Below are positions 10,124 through 20,975 of a DNA stretch of 29,462 nucleotides, piece by piece; position 1 is the stretch's first letter, and each line of letters starts with the position of its first letter. Source of the stretch: Sphacelaria rigidula. Its lineage: Eukaryota; Phaeophyceae; Sphacelariales. Position numbers and translations under genes: made by a program. The stretch spans positions 1 to 29,462 of the forward strand of contig CAXNAA020000080.1 in NCBI GenBank assembly GCA_964200075.2. The letters are read 5' to 3'. The notes below the pieces were generated by a model. It was not told where the DNA came from and made no database searches. It worked only from the letters and a program-made list of their open reading frames with translations.

Positions 10124-13100
10124 CTGACGAGAATGGAATAATTCACGCGGATAGGTGCAAAGAACCAGTCAGCATGGGCCGACCACAGAACCAACAGCCG
10201 CCATCAACCGAACATAGCACTACCGGCAGCGACAAAGGTTCCGGCGAAGTATCCGCACAAATCTCGAAACGCAACCCGTCCGTTGTTGGCAATCCTTCAG
10301 TATCACCTGCCCGCGTCGCCACCACAACACGTGGTGCTAGCAACGCCAGTGGACTCTTGGGGTTAGACCCTTCAAGTGTCACGGCCATGCAACACAACTT
10401 TCTGGGTGTTTTCGCAGAGATGTGCGAAATTGCGAGGCCGAAGATCGCAGCTGAAGCGGTGATGACCAGCGCATGCAAGGTGGGGTAGCGACGAGGAAGG
10501 ATGGAAGTAATGTGTGGGTGGAATGAAATGGACACCGCGTGTTTTGAGCTCTCTGTGTCGAAGACATTTCTGCTTGAGTGGGTTCGCCGGTCGATCGTAC
10601 ACGATGTTCTTCCAAGTGTATGGACACGATTCTCTCGAGAGCGCATGACCACAATTCCGGTGGGTTTCGCGCAACGGTCGGCACTGTGGCGCGTAATTTC
10701 ACCATAATATCAAAATATCTGAAATCAGTCGACCAACCAAGTGATCAATTTGTGCAAAAATCACTTCCGTCTCCCACGAAGGCCCTCGGCACACGGAAGG
10801 CGTCATTGTTCAAGGCCGTACACAAGCCTGAAGGTTTGAGAGAGGTGAGCATACTGCACGCGAGCGATTAGAAGCAACGTCTGAAAGGTGAAAAAAGTAT
10901 GTATCGAACATCGGTAGGACGTTTGCTGCAGGCAGAATGATTTTCCCGGCGTCGTCGGATAGTGTGCTCTTGTGCTGAGTGATGGGCAACTTTCCAAAAC
11001 GTTGTCAGATGTCGGTTCACGTTTCGAACGACCATCTCAAACTTTTGAAAATACTTCATCATGTTTAGAACGGTTCGCACAAACGCCACTAGATACCTGG
11101 GCAACTTGGAAGTTCCCCAAACACCATCAGATATCGTTGAAGTTAACGAGAGCGACTTTCCCAAACGTTGTCGAATGTCCGTAAAGCTCAAACAAAGTTT
11201 TCAAAATCTGGAAATAAATATTTCCGACAAGACCAGCGGTGCGAGATTTAGAAGTTGCGATGATGTTTGTAGTGGTGGTGGCAGACAGCAGTACGATTCC
11301 AGATAACAAGCATAGATGGTTCAGCGTCTAAGTATCTGACGTTCAGCGAGAATAGTATGTATGTAGTTACATCGATGGAAAACAACAACAAGAGCGTAAA
11401 TAAATGATACGAGCAGCGCTGCCCAGGGCGGCATCCACGTACGTTTCGATGTGCATACGCATACAGCATCATGGTAGATATCCACCAAGAATTGGTACAT
11501 ATACATATATATACACACATATTTGGGCACAGACGAGGTACTAGCACCCATTATGCGCACATATGGTACGACAAAGTATTTCATACTGCAGTGACAATAA
11601 CTGAGTTCGGCATACTAAATACCTTTGGGGAAATCCTTGTCATGAATACAGATCTGCCCTGTTCTCTGCTCAGTGGAGAAACAATAATAGAACACGAGTG
11701 AACGAATAATTTTGAGCGTGTGAGGTACCTGTTGACTTGAAATCGAGTTGGTCCAAAATTGTCCATTGGGGCAAGTACAGCACACTTTCCCACACGCCGT
11801 TGGATGTTTCTTCGGGCTTACAACTGCTAGACCGAAGTTCGTTGGGCGTTGCTTTTGTATCAAGCCCACGACGATTGCTCACGCCACTGCTGGGACGTTG
11901 ATTCATGTGGAGCATGGTCTGTCTCGAGAAAAAAGAGTGCAGCGCGCAGAACCTCTTCTCGTTGTCTTGCGTGTGGCGTAAACCCACAATATCACTAATC
12001 TCATCAGCCGTTATGCGAACGAGACCAACCTTCTTCATCACTGGCTTGCCATATTTCACGGAAACTCGTGCATGTAGATAGCCTGCGGCAACAGCGCGCG
12101 CACCGGTCGTACCGTCAAGCCAGGGGAAGGTATTGTCGGCAGGACGGCTTTTGAAAATACTGGCGCGCTTTTTGTAGCAGATCCGAAAAAGAACGAGGCG
12201 TTCTCGCCCGCTGTAGATATTCCCAGGGACAGGGGGAATTCGGCCACTGATCTTGGATCGTGCAGCAACGAAGCTAGCGCTGGACTGATGTGCGGACCTG
12301 TGAAGGACGGTGTTGGTGGGGTGTGGGGTGTGTTGGTTGTGGCGGGCCCCGGTGGAAACGACGGAGCCGTTGGAGAGGAATGCATGAACACTTTCAAGTA
12401 AGTTTTTGTGTGTTTTCGAGCGGGGGTTGGGTGAGGGGGGGGAGCGGTGGTCGACTCTCTCTTCAATAATCAGCCCGTGACTGTAATGGGTTGAGTGTCA
12501 TTTGTAAGACGAGACTCGCTGGCCGATCATTGGTCGTTGAGGACCGTACTACGGGGTTACCGTACGCGGGACACTCAGATAGCAGCGTTCGTCTTCCTGT
12601 GTCTGTATCGCGCAACCGTATCCCCATCGCTCATACGCAGCTGACGCCGTGCGACGATCCTCGATACCTACTCCGAACCGATAGGGGGCTGTTAGATATT
12701 ATTGGGATTGCAATGCGCAACTCCGAGGCATTCAGTCTGAAGGAGAGAGCAGGGGACAAATTCCACAACATGTTGGAGGTCATCGAGGCGACCAGTGGCG
12801 ACCTTGGGGTGAGTGCTTCGTAAGCCCAGACTTTGCTCCTACAGTGAACCCCTTCCCTCCCTCCCCCGGCCAGCGCCCCGGTCTTCGTCCTCCACCATGT
12901 ACTGTAGCCACATCAACATCAAGGCGCCACGACAGTAAGGACATTGTTGTACGAGGTAGAAAGATCTCATATAACAGTGTAAAAAGGTGGTGAGCTCTCG
13001 ACAGACACTTGTGGTAATGTGCCCCTTCTATTCGGTAGCACGCACATCACCTCCCCTTTCATAAGACTTTTAGAGCGTTTTTTGCGACAAGAAGAGCCCT

Positions 13101-15677
13101 GTATAGGTTCCTTGTTTTGCCCTCTGGTGTTGCACATTGTTACATGTGCCTCCTGTGTGTTTTAGCTCAAGTTAACAACATCGGGAGAAGATGCAGTCGT
13201 GACTGGTGAGCTCCGCGCTCCTCCTCAACTTGTCTCTACTTGTGCTTCACGTTTGAACGTTTTCGTTATCGCAGAGATTGGACCTGGACTCTAACCGGGA
13301 ATCTCGTAGTATTGAGCAATTAAGTTATCGGTTATCTCTTCGTTCCCCCGATGTGAAAATGTAAGGAGCTCTCAGAGAGGACTTGAGGCAATACACTTAT
13401 TCTATGAGATAGCATCAGCAATAGCGGCAATGCTAAGCGCTGAGGGTCATGCGTTCTCAGGCAACGACGAGATACGCTAGCCTTGACTCTACCACGAGGG
13501 CAACATAATCAAACGAACAAGTTCCCGAGCAACGTTTTTGGCGAATCGGCTATCGAACGATTGCATCCGCTGATAACCCTACTGGGACGTCCCGCGGAAA
13601 ACAATTTAGGTAAATCACCTGCTGTACACGATTGCCAAGTGCTTACCTGTCATCTGCGACGCGCAAAAGTGCACGGCTTTCGTCGTGGACGACGACAAAG
13701 ATGAGCTGTGGGCGATACAGGGCGAGGTGAACATTCGTGTCCCCAAGAGCAAGGGCATCGTGGGCGCCGTTGCTACCAAGGGAGAAGTGAGTGTCTAGAG
13801 AGGTGCGGTATTACCATTATGCAACATCGAGCGGCGTGTCGTGGTACTTGTTGAAGCGCTTGCTTGCTTGCCATCAGTCACTGATACTCGTGTGCGCTCC
13901 CTCCTCACGCATAGTATCGAGAGTGTAGAGTCGACGTCTGTGAGATATGTAGTGCGCTTGCTTGCGGAGTGCGTACGCAGTCATGACACTAGCTCACGCG
14001 GTACAGGTTGTTCCCACAACCGAGAATAAACATGCGCTTCTGGCGATTTTTCGCTTGAGGTCGGAAAAGTTAGGACCTGCAGTTCTGAGTTGAGAAATGC
14101 GTCGACCACTCGAAGGGCACCATCCGTCATGTCTTTTTTAATCTTATTTTGTGTTCGAGGTTGGATCTACTGAAGGGAGTGTGCAAAGGAAAGATCCGAT
14201 GCCATCTACAGAATGAAAACAAATGATGAAAAACACAATTGATGGTGCCCTTTGAATGGTACATGACCTCTCGTCTCAAACGTTCAGCCCCAAGGACGTA
14301 GAAATCCGATACACTAGTGTTTCATCGTTTTTACAGATTATTCTTTTCGAGCAATGATTACTTAGGAGCCGAAACAGGCATCGTTGTTCCTGCCTCGGTG
14401 TCAGCTACACATACATGCCCACCAACTTTCGGCGCAATCGACCAATAATTCGAATATCTTTATTCTCGTGCCAAATCGGCAGCAACGGGTACCACCACGA
14501 GGCCGAATTTGGTTCGTGTAAGAATGATGTAAGTAACTCGATGACCGATCAGAGCGTGCGACCCACTCCGGTTCTGCTATATGGTTGCACAGAACCTGCT
14601 TGCTTTTTTACTTTTTGCTGATGTCCGTTCTATTTCCGTCGAAGACACCCATTTGTGCTAGGTAGGAGAACCACCCTGTAGAGCTAATAATATACCCCGA
14701 ATACACGTTTCATCTCGGCGATCCAACTACACACCACTGTCATTCTCGTAGTGATGGCGACGGACCCTCTCCCCGTGGACCGAAAAATCGCAACGTTCAC
14801 CACCAAAGACCAACTCGGGCTACGACCACGGTGTCACCATCTGGATCTATCGTAGACTAGCCTTGCTGCTGCAAGTTGTTCAAGTCCACTCATGAGCGTA
14901 CCCTTCCTCTAAATCTAAGCCCACAGCATAAACTACCCCCAAACACCACGTCCCTATTCCGGTCAAATTCACGAACGTGGTGAAGGCGGAAAACATCTTT
15001 GACGTGTACGCAGACCCACGGTTCAACAGAGAGGTTGATGTGGCCACGGGCTTCCGGACACATTCGATTCTTGCGATGCCCGTCAGAGGAGGCGAGGAAA
15101 ACAAGTAAGAGGGGACGAAAGGAATTGTGCGGGCTAAGCAGTATAGGCAAATGGGCAATTTCGGGGATTAAAAGTGCGCTGGATGACGCACTGACTAGTC
15201 AAGGACAACAAATCATGGCTTCCTGCCGCCGTGCATTTCTGCGTGGGCTACGTGCAGGTACTCGCAACACGACTGTTTTGGTCACGCGATATGTGTGAAA
15301 GACAGTCTTAGCCTCAAGGTTGGAATCAGGGGGCGACGAATCTCACGCTCACAACCCTCCTTTTCTCCTCCCCCGCAACCATCACCGTTTGTGCACATCC
15401 AAAACATGTTCCCTTTTTTTCGGTTCCCAAAACATGTTCCCCGTTGGAATCAACCACAACCACACTCGAAAGAGTGATCGCGGTGGTGCAGCTAATCAAT
15501 AAACAGGGTGTAGGTATCAATGACGGATCAATCCCCGATCCGACCAAAGCGTCTTGCGAAGCGGCGGAAGGAATTCACTTCACAGAACAGGACGAGGCGA
15601 TCATCGGCACCTTCCTTGGACTGCTCGGACCCCCAATATTTCAAAGTAGCATTTTCCAGCGGTCGATCAGCGTTAAG
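10124..15677 (+). CDS. Tandem GAF-domain protein (seven exons; ends unresolved)
   Basis: Exons: 10124-10479, 10782-10844, 12078-12397, 12685-12808, 13610-13786, 14986-15104, 15473-15677, giving 454 codons with every GT-AG junction in phase. The first exon is a Ser/Thr/Gln-rich linker ending in the first GAF helix ([16 protein letters not shown]). GAF-1 continues with [39 protein letters not shown] and [19 protein letters not shown]-2 starts [15 protein letters not shown] and contains [61 protein letters not shown] and [17 protein letters not shown]-2 keeps the full NK(X)nF(X)3DE motif of phosphodiesterase and cyclase GAF domains, which in those families supports cyclic-nucleotide binding; GAF-1 lacks it. 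A start could be the ATG at 10174, or upstream at 5635 through splicing. Without splicing after 15677 a stop comes at 15734; with it, an acceptor at 16131 could add a last exon. No catalytic domain was seen. Confidence 0.85.
10985..11183. repeat. Degenerate direct repeats inside a GAF-gene intron
   Basis: CAACTTTCCAAAACGTTGTC with AGATGTC following (from 10986), GAAGTTCCCCAAACACCATC with AGATATCGTT following (near 11109), and CGACTTTCCCAAACGTTGTC with GAATGTC following (near 11154) are three copies of one unit. A fourth, CACTTTCCCACACGCCGTTG, lies near 11782. All are in the intron 10845-12077. Confidence 0.65.
14106..14259. mobile_element. Small TIR element inside an intron
   Basis: CCACTCGAAGGGCACCATC at 14106-14124 and GATGGTGCCCTTTGAATGG at 14241-14259 are 19-base inverted repeats with two mismatches. 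They enclose about 115 AT-rich bases with no ORF. The position within the 13787-14985 intron and the size fit a MITE. Target-site duplications are not evident. Confidence 0.5.
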
Positions 15678-15734
15678 GTGAGCGAGAGACGAGATATAGC
15701 ATGGATTGGGCACATCGGACTTGCTGCATTGTAG

Positions 15735-16131
15735 CTGTGCGCGCGAGCACCACGCTCTACGAAGAATAGCCTAGGCCCCTCACAGAAAGTGGATGTGTTT
15801 CGTTGACCGAACGGTAGTGCTCACGGTCTCCCATTATCGTGCAAGCTCCACCTGAGGTTTGAATACCCATCTGAGACATCCATCTGGAAGGATCCCAGGT
15901 CCATCAAGAGAATTCGACTGGAATATGGACGCCCATCTCGAAGATCCACGTGGTACCTGAAGATCCATTTGGGACGTCGTATGGGATCTGAGGTCCATCT
16001 GGGATGTTCAACTGACAAATTCAACTGAGATGTACATCTGAGACCTCGCCTACAACTGCGGAACTCATCTGAGACTTCACATCCCGATCCAGGATGTTCA
16101 TCTCTGCGTAGCCGGCACGACGCTCTTTCAG
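15735..16131. repeat. Degenerate CATCTGGGA/CATCTGAGA minisatellite
   Basis: From about 15855 to 16105 the words CATCTGAGA, CATCTGGGA, CATCTGGAA and TTCAACTGAGA recur roughly every 20-30 bases, often followed by TGTTCA, ATCCA or GTCCA. It lies just 3' of the last certain GAF exon. A 139-codon minus-strand frame over it is a by-product of the repeats. Confidence 0.65.
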
Positions 16132-16368
16132 CGCGCGCCGACCAGAATGTTTGCCCTACCAGCGCGCACTGTGCTGTCGTCTGCCGGCACTCACTTGTCG
16201 GGATGTATGACCTACCTGTGCACACCATACGGCGTTCCACTAGCCCGAGCTAGCCCATATGCACAAGAGGCTGCACAGCGCTCAAACAGGCTGGGTGGTC
16301 AATCCTACGTGATCGTATTCTGGGAAGCGAACTCCTGGCAGGACAAAACACAAAAAGTACACGCATGA
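16132..16368 (+). CDS. Possible terminal exon of the GAF gene
   Basis: A good acceptor (pyrimidine-rich GCTCTTTCAG) ends at 16131 and is followed by a phase-0 open frame of 78 codons to a TGA, matching the phase in which the exon 15473-15677 ends. The peptide (RAPTRMFALPARTVL..., with a Cys/Tyr-rich middle) has no recognised motif. A competing acceptor at 16509 would open a frame ending in an acidic Glu/Gly tail, but the phase does not match. This is a weak call. Confidence 0.25.
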   Translation, partial: RAPTRMFALPARTVLSSAGTHLSGCMTYLCTPYGVPLARASPYAQEAAQRSNRLGGQSYVIVFWEANSWQDKTQKVHA

Positions 16369-18862
16369 AGCTGAGAGCTTGTTCCACCTAAGGCTGAGCG
16401 CCCATGCGATGTCCTGACAATCCAACCGCCACGTTACCCAATGCACCACGCAGGTGCGCAGGAATGTCGAAAGTTCCAACGAAGAAGCGTTTCCTGACTC
16501 CCAACTTAGGGTGGCGAGACTCAGGTCCACCACTTCACTGCGCGCTGTTGTCGTGCAAGAGGAAGGTGACGAAGAGGGCGAGGAGGAGGACGGCGGAGGA
16601 GAGGGGGGATAATTTCTCAACGAACGTACCACCGGCTAGGTCGTCAGCCCCACAGCAGTAGCGGGCGGCTGTTGGAGATTTTCAACAAACCGTCGGTCTG
16701 CGTGCAGCGCTGCATCGTATACTTGAAGCCTTTGAATGTGAACAAATAATCGACGACTGGGGTTAATATCCTGTGTATCACAGTAATACTAATGGAATGA
16801 CACACACCATCAAGAGATCGACCGCCCTCAGGTTGAAGGGGCCAGGATGACTCTTGAATGGGTTTTCCTCTATTTTTCCCCGTCGACAATCCGCACCGAG
16901 AACGCACTCGAACGCAACCACATCACAGGCCACAAAAAATGTGATTTCAAGTAAGCAGGCACACGTGCAACGCACGTGACCGAAGGTTCCGCCTGTACTA
17001 CGCCAAGTACTGAGATCAAGGACGCACATCGCTCGCTGTCCATGGTGGATCGCCAGTGCAATGCACTATAGGAGCAACGATTCCGCGATATGGGAACGCT
17101 ATGCCTCCATTAATCTAGTTGCATGCCTTGCAAAATTGGTCTCGCGGGGAGTATGCCGAATCCAACCCGGGTTGACCACTAGGTCGAGTCCCCCGACCCT
17201 TCTCGTGTCTCACATCAATGGAAACATCTTCTGTGGCACTGTCCCAGGCCTGGGTAAATCTTCACAGCTGCAGGATTGAGCTTCAAATCCAAACTAGTCT
17301 GTATCTTTCATCACCACTGACAGAGCACGGATCACAGAAATTCACATTTGTGTAGTGTATTCACGGAGTTAGTCTGGATTTTTTAGCGGCTATTTGTGAT
17401 CTTCACTCGATCAAAACTCCGAGGATTGGTAAGCGTTGGTGGGAAAAAAGGGTCCTTGACACGACACATGGAGTCCGTCTGATTCGTAATTGACAGATGC
17501 AAACCGAGTTTTTCAACTCCGGATACCCGCGATCCGTGCCCTTTCCAATCCCGCCGATTTGGGTAATAATGGGGATACAGTACTGCACTACCAGTCGGTC
17601 CATTCACCAACCCGTCGATGGTCGGTAGTAGTCGCATGGCCGGCATTAGGGTCTGATATATATTTTGACGTTTTGTCTCGAGAAGCTCGAATTGACTCCA
17701 GGTTGGCGCATGGCCTACTAAGGATGTGCATACGTAGTCTAGCGCATTGCGCTGGACACGGAATAGTGTCCATACGACGTCTACAACACTGAATGCATAC
17801 AGTATTTGTCCCAAAAGCTATCAATCAATAGATCCGGATATCCGCCAAACATATCTATACGCGATTCTTATCCAGGTAAATTGCTAAAACCCATGGAAAT
17901 CTGATCAGACATAATTTCCAGCCACGGAGGACATGTCTAGGCAGTACGGGGTATGAATCCGTTTGGTGGTGTTTGCAGCCGTAGCGCAAATGAATAGCTA
18001 GAAATTGAAAAAAACGAAGCATAAGACTGTAGGCCGGGACGCTGTATTACGAATAAGGAACCACCTCCTGGGGGCGCATACTTGTAGGACTTCCGAAGAC
18101 CGGTTCAGTTCAACAGTCCTAGGACGTTCAGTTTTTTATATTTTTCTGTTGGATACTACTGTAACATTTCTCACTGCCAATTCTTGGGATCAACTAGTCA
18201 CCGTCATGAGCCTCGATCACCGGAAACGTGAAATGAAACGCCGTCGGTTGAAAGTATTTGTTCAGACGTCAACAACTTACAACTGCAGTCTTCGGGCTAT
18301 GTCTCTCTCTTCTATGGACGGGCGTTTGTTTGCTGGCTGTGTTTGATTTTCGTCACAAAACTATCCTCAGCCGGGCGGTAGCCCGGGGCGGAGGACAGGT
18401 GAAGGGGGAAAGTCGGTCGTTGTTTCTCCTTCGTTTCCTTTCTTGTCCCTCCCTTTGTTATGCCTTTCTATACGTTTCTTTTGTTCACCCTCGCCGTTCT
18501 TTCTCTCCTCCAGTTTACTTCGTATTCTTCCCCCTTTTTGTTCATCGCTCTCCTTTTTCTCGATTTCTGTTTGGCAAGTACTTCCGTTCGTTTACCTTGA
18601 TTTACGTCTATCTCATCACCACTGGTGGATTTGTGGCGGACCCGTCGATGTGTTTTTCCTTATTTGTCGCACTTTGAACCCCTCCCCTTCCACAAGGGAT
18701 CATCCCATCTCTCCCCGGTACACGCCTTGCTTTTTGGTCTCGCGGGTTGAGCCAGCACTCCCGCACGGCGTCAACTCACGTCAAACAAACTCAGTGGATT
18801 ACTTTATTTACTCACGTTCTCACGCTTTCCACGGTGGAAATCAGATATTACGAAGAAAAAAC
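16369..18862. other. No supported gene; includes a pyrimidine-rich tract
   Basis: Frames on both strands (for example the 143-codon minus-strand frame 17383-17814 and plus-strand frames 18005-18346) have no motif I know. At 18420-18580 the plus strand is strongly C/T-rich, which by itself keeps long Ser/Phe/Leu-rich frames open. CCGGGC and GCCCGG flank GGTA near 18372 as a short hairpin. Confidence 0.4.
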
Positions 18863-18946
18863 CCAACGCATCGGGAATCGAACCCTTGTTCTCTCAACTC
18901 CAATGACGACAGTCGGACCATTACACCACCCGGGCGCGGCATGTGC
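18863..18946 (-). ncRNA. tRNA-like Pol III element (SINE head or pseudo-tRNA)
   Basis: Read on the minus strand, TGGTGTAATGG fits the internal A box of tRNA genes and, about 40 bases on, GGTTCGATTCC fits the B box exactly; a run of six T follows about ten bases later, as a Pol III terminator would. The cloverleaf does not close well: only three T-stem pairs form, the acceptor strands do not match, and the expected U33 is missing. I therefore read it as a tRNA-derived SINE head or a decayed tRNA (closest in A-box style to Glu/Gly/Asp tRNAs), not a working tRNA. Confidence 0.5.
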
Positions 18947-20754
18947 GACGGAAAAATTGAAAACCAACCAGATATGCGCACACGAAATAGCAGCTACCGA
19001 CTCTAGGTTCGTCGATATCGTGCGTAGCGCAAACAGGCTACTAGTCCGAGAGAGAACTCGGGTCTCCTTGGGAACTAACAATCTCTCGTCGACATCACCT
19101 AGGAGACCGGGGTAACGGACCCTCAGGAACGTCAGAATCGTGCTCGTCACAAATAAATAGTACACGTTGGTGTTGACGCTACAGCACGACATTTCTCCTT
19201 TGCGTTTGCACAATCAGTGTTCAAATGAAAGCTAGGGGAGGATCGATGCCAAACCACGACAGCTAAAGTTGTACACACGCATGCAGCATCTGAAAATTTT
19301 CGTGACACGTACATGATTTCGCACTCTTAGTAGCAATGAGAATGGAATAAAAGGGTGCTCTGCAGATCCGTCTTCTTTCAAAACGATTTAAATGCCCGGG
19401 CGAAACTCGTCACCACACCGTCTTGCTCAGGCACTTGACAGATTGCTCACTTGCACCTCACGATATCCCAATTGCGGCAATACGGTAGTCGTGCTTCAAG
19501 CACGACTACCCTGAAAGCAATCAAAACACCGCACACAGTCGCCGGTGCGGGTGACCGGTCTGCCAATTGAGTGGCACACGCCTCCGTCACCGCGAACCCT
19601 CTCCTCCCTTCCATTTTCAGTCATAAACGTAACGAGGGACATAAACAGACGCAGCTTCTGTGTCCAAAGACTTGAGGAATACAACACCGCGGAACCGCCA
19701 ACGAGCACGAATCGAAATAGCACGTACTACATTCTGCTCTCCCGAGACGAAACACGTGATGAACAACTGGCGACCCATGCCGTTTGCCTTTGAGCATGGA
19801 GTGGTACTGTTGGTGCTATACTGTGGTGGGTGCAATCATGCACTGCTTGACCACATTACACGGCAGTCTCTACGGTTTTAGTGTGATAACATTTCGTCAC
19901 TAGGAGCCTGCGCGCAAGCACCGCGGGACGGAGCAAACCAAGCTCAAGATTTGGCGCGTATATCAGTATGGTGCCCCATGCACATGAGGTTCAGCAGAAT
20001 AGACTATGACATGAGCCAGCTGCCCAGAAGACCAGCGAGGACTGAGGACAACACCGCCTGATAGATAAGTGCAACGGGGAAAATGGGGGTGGGGCAGGTG
20101 TGAGTACAGTGAATCGTAACACATCCAGTAGTAGGTCAGTGGCATATATATGGCCTGTATTGATTAATTGAGTGATTGATTGATCGATTGTCCTACATTA
20201 ACTGATCCCTGGTGAGCCAGGTGTGGTCGCATGATGAGCGTGCGTTAAGGACATGAAAACGAACCGGAAACACTCGTTGAAGAAAAATGGAAGGAAAACA
20301 CAAAGGTAAAGTAGACAAACAGAGTAGACTAAGAAAAAAAAAAAGGAGAGAGAATAGAACAAAACAAGGATAGGACAAAGACAGAACAAAACAAGAAAAC
20401 TATAAATTGCTTCGGTGGGGAAAAGGTCCTGCGCGAAAATCGTTGTATAGTCAAAACCGGAACTAATGCCACAAGACAACACACCGTAGCGAACAGGTGG
20501 CGTTTCAAGGTACAATCCTTCACATGCGTTTTGATGTCCTTAACGAGCGAAGTCGTGAGGCCAAAAAAACGCACATCGAATAAGTCATCTCTTCCATTTT
20601 TTCGGGACCGGTACATCGAATAGGTTAGCCTAGCCAAATCGTTTTTCTTCACGCCCCATTTTCTTTTTTTTCCTCCCTCTTCTATTTCCCTTTTGCATCT
20701 TACTCCGTTCTCTTTTCCTTTTTCATAGTCCCCCTTCCTCGCGTCTCTTTACAG
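18947..20754. other. No supported gene; purine/pyrimidine-biased tracts
   Basis: Apart from the 13-base-pair hairpin I see only low-complexity sequence: A/G-rich at 20280-20400, where GAACAAAACAAG occurs twice, and C/T-rich at 20655-20750. The latter ends in a good splice acceptor (TCTCTTTACAG) at 20754. Confidence 0.4.
19484..19510. repeat. Perfect 13-base-pair hairpin
   Basis: GGTAGTCGTGCTT and AAGCACGACTACC flank a single C. It is the cleanest short inverted repeat in the window. In a bacterium this would suggest a terminator, but here no T run follows and the context is eukaryotic. Confidence 0.85.
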
Positions 20755-20975
20755 CCTACAGTCTGGCTGTTCCCACAACCTTAAAAGCGGCAATATTCGT
20801 ATTTCCGGCGATTCCTTACGCGACGATGGCAAGACCTGAAAGCTTGAGGGAGGTTCACACCAACCATTTGAAGGTCGCCATGGTTCATTTGACCGAGTTC
20901 CTGCTGAAAAAATCTGCCAACAGTTCAGGGAATAGAAAAATGAAGGAACAAAACTACAGTAATGATGCCCTTTAA
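20755..20975 (+). CDS. Weak exon candidate after a long pyrimidine tract
   Basis: An acceptor preceded by about 90 pyrimidine-rich bases is followed by a 72-codon open frame (YSLAVPTTLKAAIFVF ... MARPESLREVHTNHLK ... LTEFLLKKSANSS) to a TAA at 20973. No family is recognised and no donor exon can be named. The minus strand is also open here for 88 codons. The splice signal is the only real support. Confidence 0.2.

Noticed and set aside
12850-13370. Three exon-like pieces with good GT/AG signals between the fourth and fifth GAF exons.
   Set aside because: Joining 12808 directly to 13610 gives the expected GAF linker (GDLG then [11 protein letters not shown]) in phase; including the pieces breaks the frame.
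16510-16614. Frame ending in an acidic Glu/Gly tail after a TTAG acceptor, as a possible GAF-gene end.
   Set aside because: The phase does not match the last certain exon, and a purine-rich GAGGAGG tract gives Glu/Gly, Lys/Arg or Arg/Gly tails in any frame.
18443-19006. 187-codon plus-strand ORF rich in Ser, Phe and Leu.
   Set aside because: It follows a C/T-rich tract in which stops are rare and then runs across the tRNA-like element; no motif.
19520-19600. tRNA-like fold on the minus strand with CCGGT/ACCGG as anticodon stem.
   Set aside because: The D stem has two mismatches, U33 is missing and the B box is degenerate; probably chance.
20198-20652. Minus-strand frames that look like membrane proteins (many Phe/Leu).
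   Set aside because: They arise from an A/G-rich low-complexity tract read on the opposite strand.
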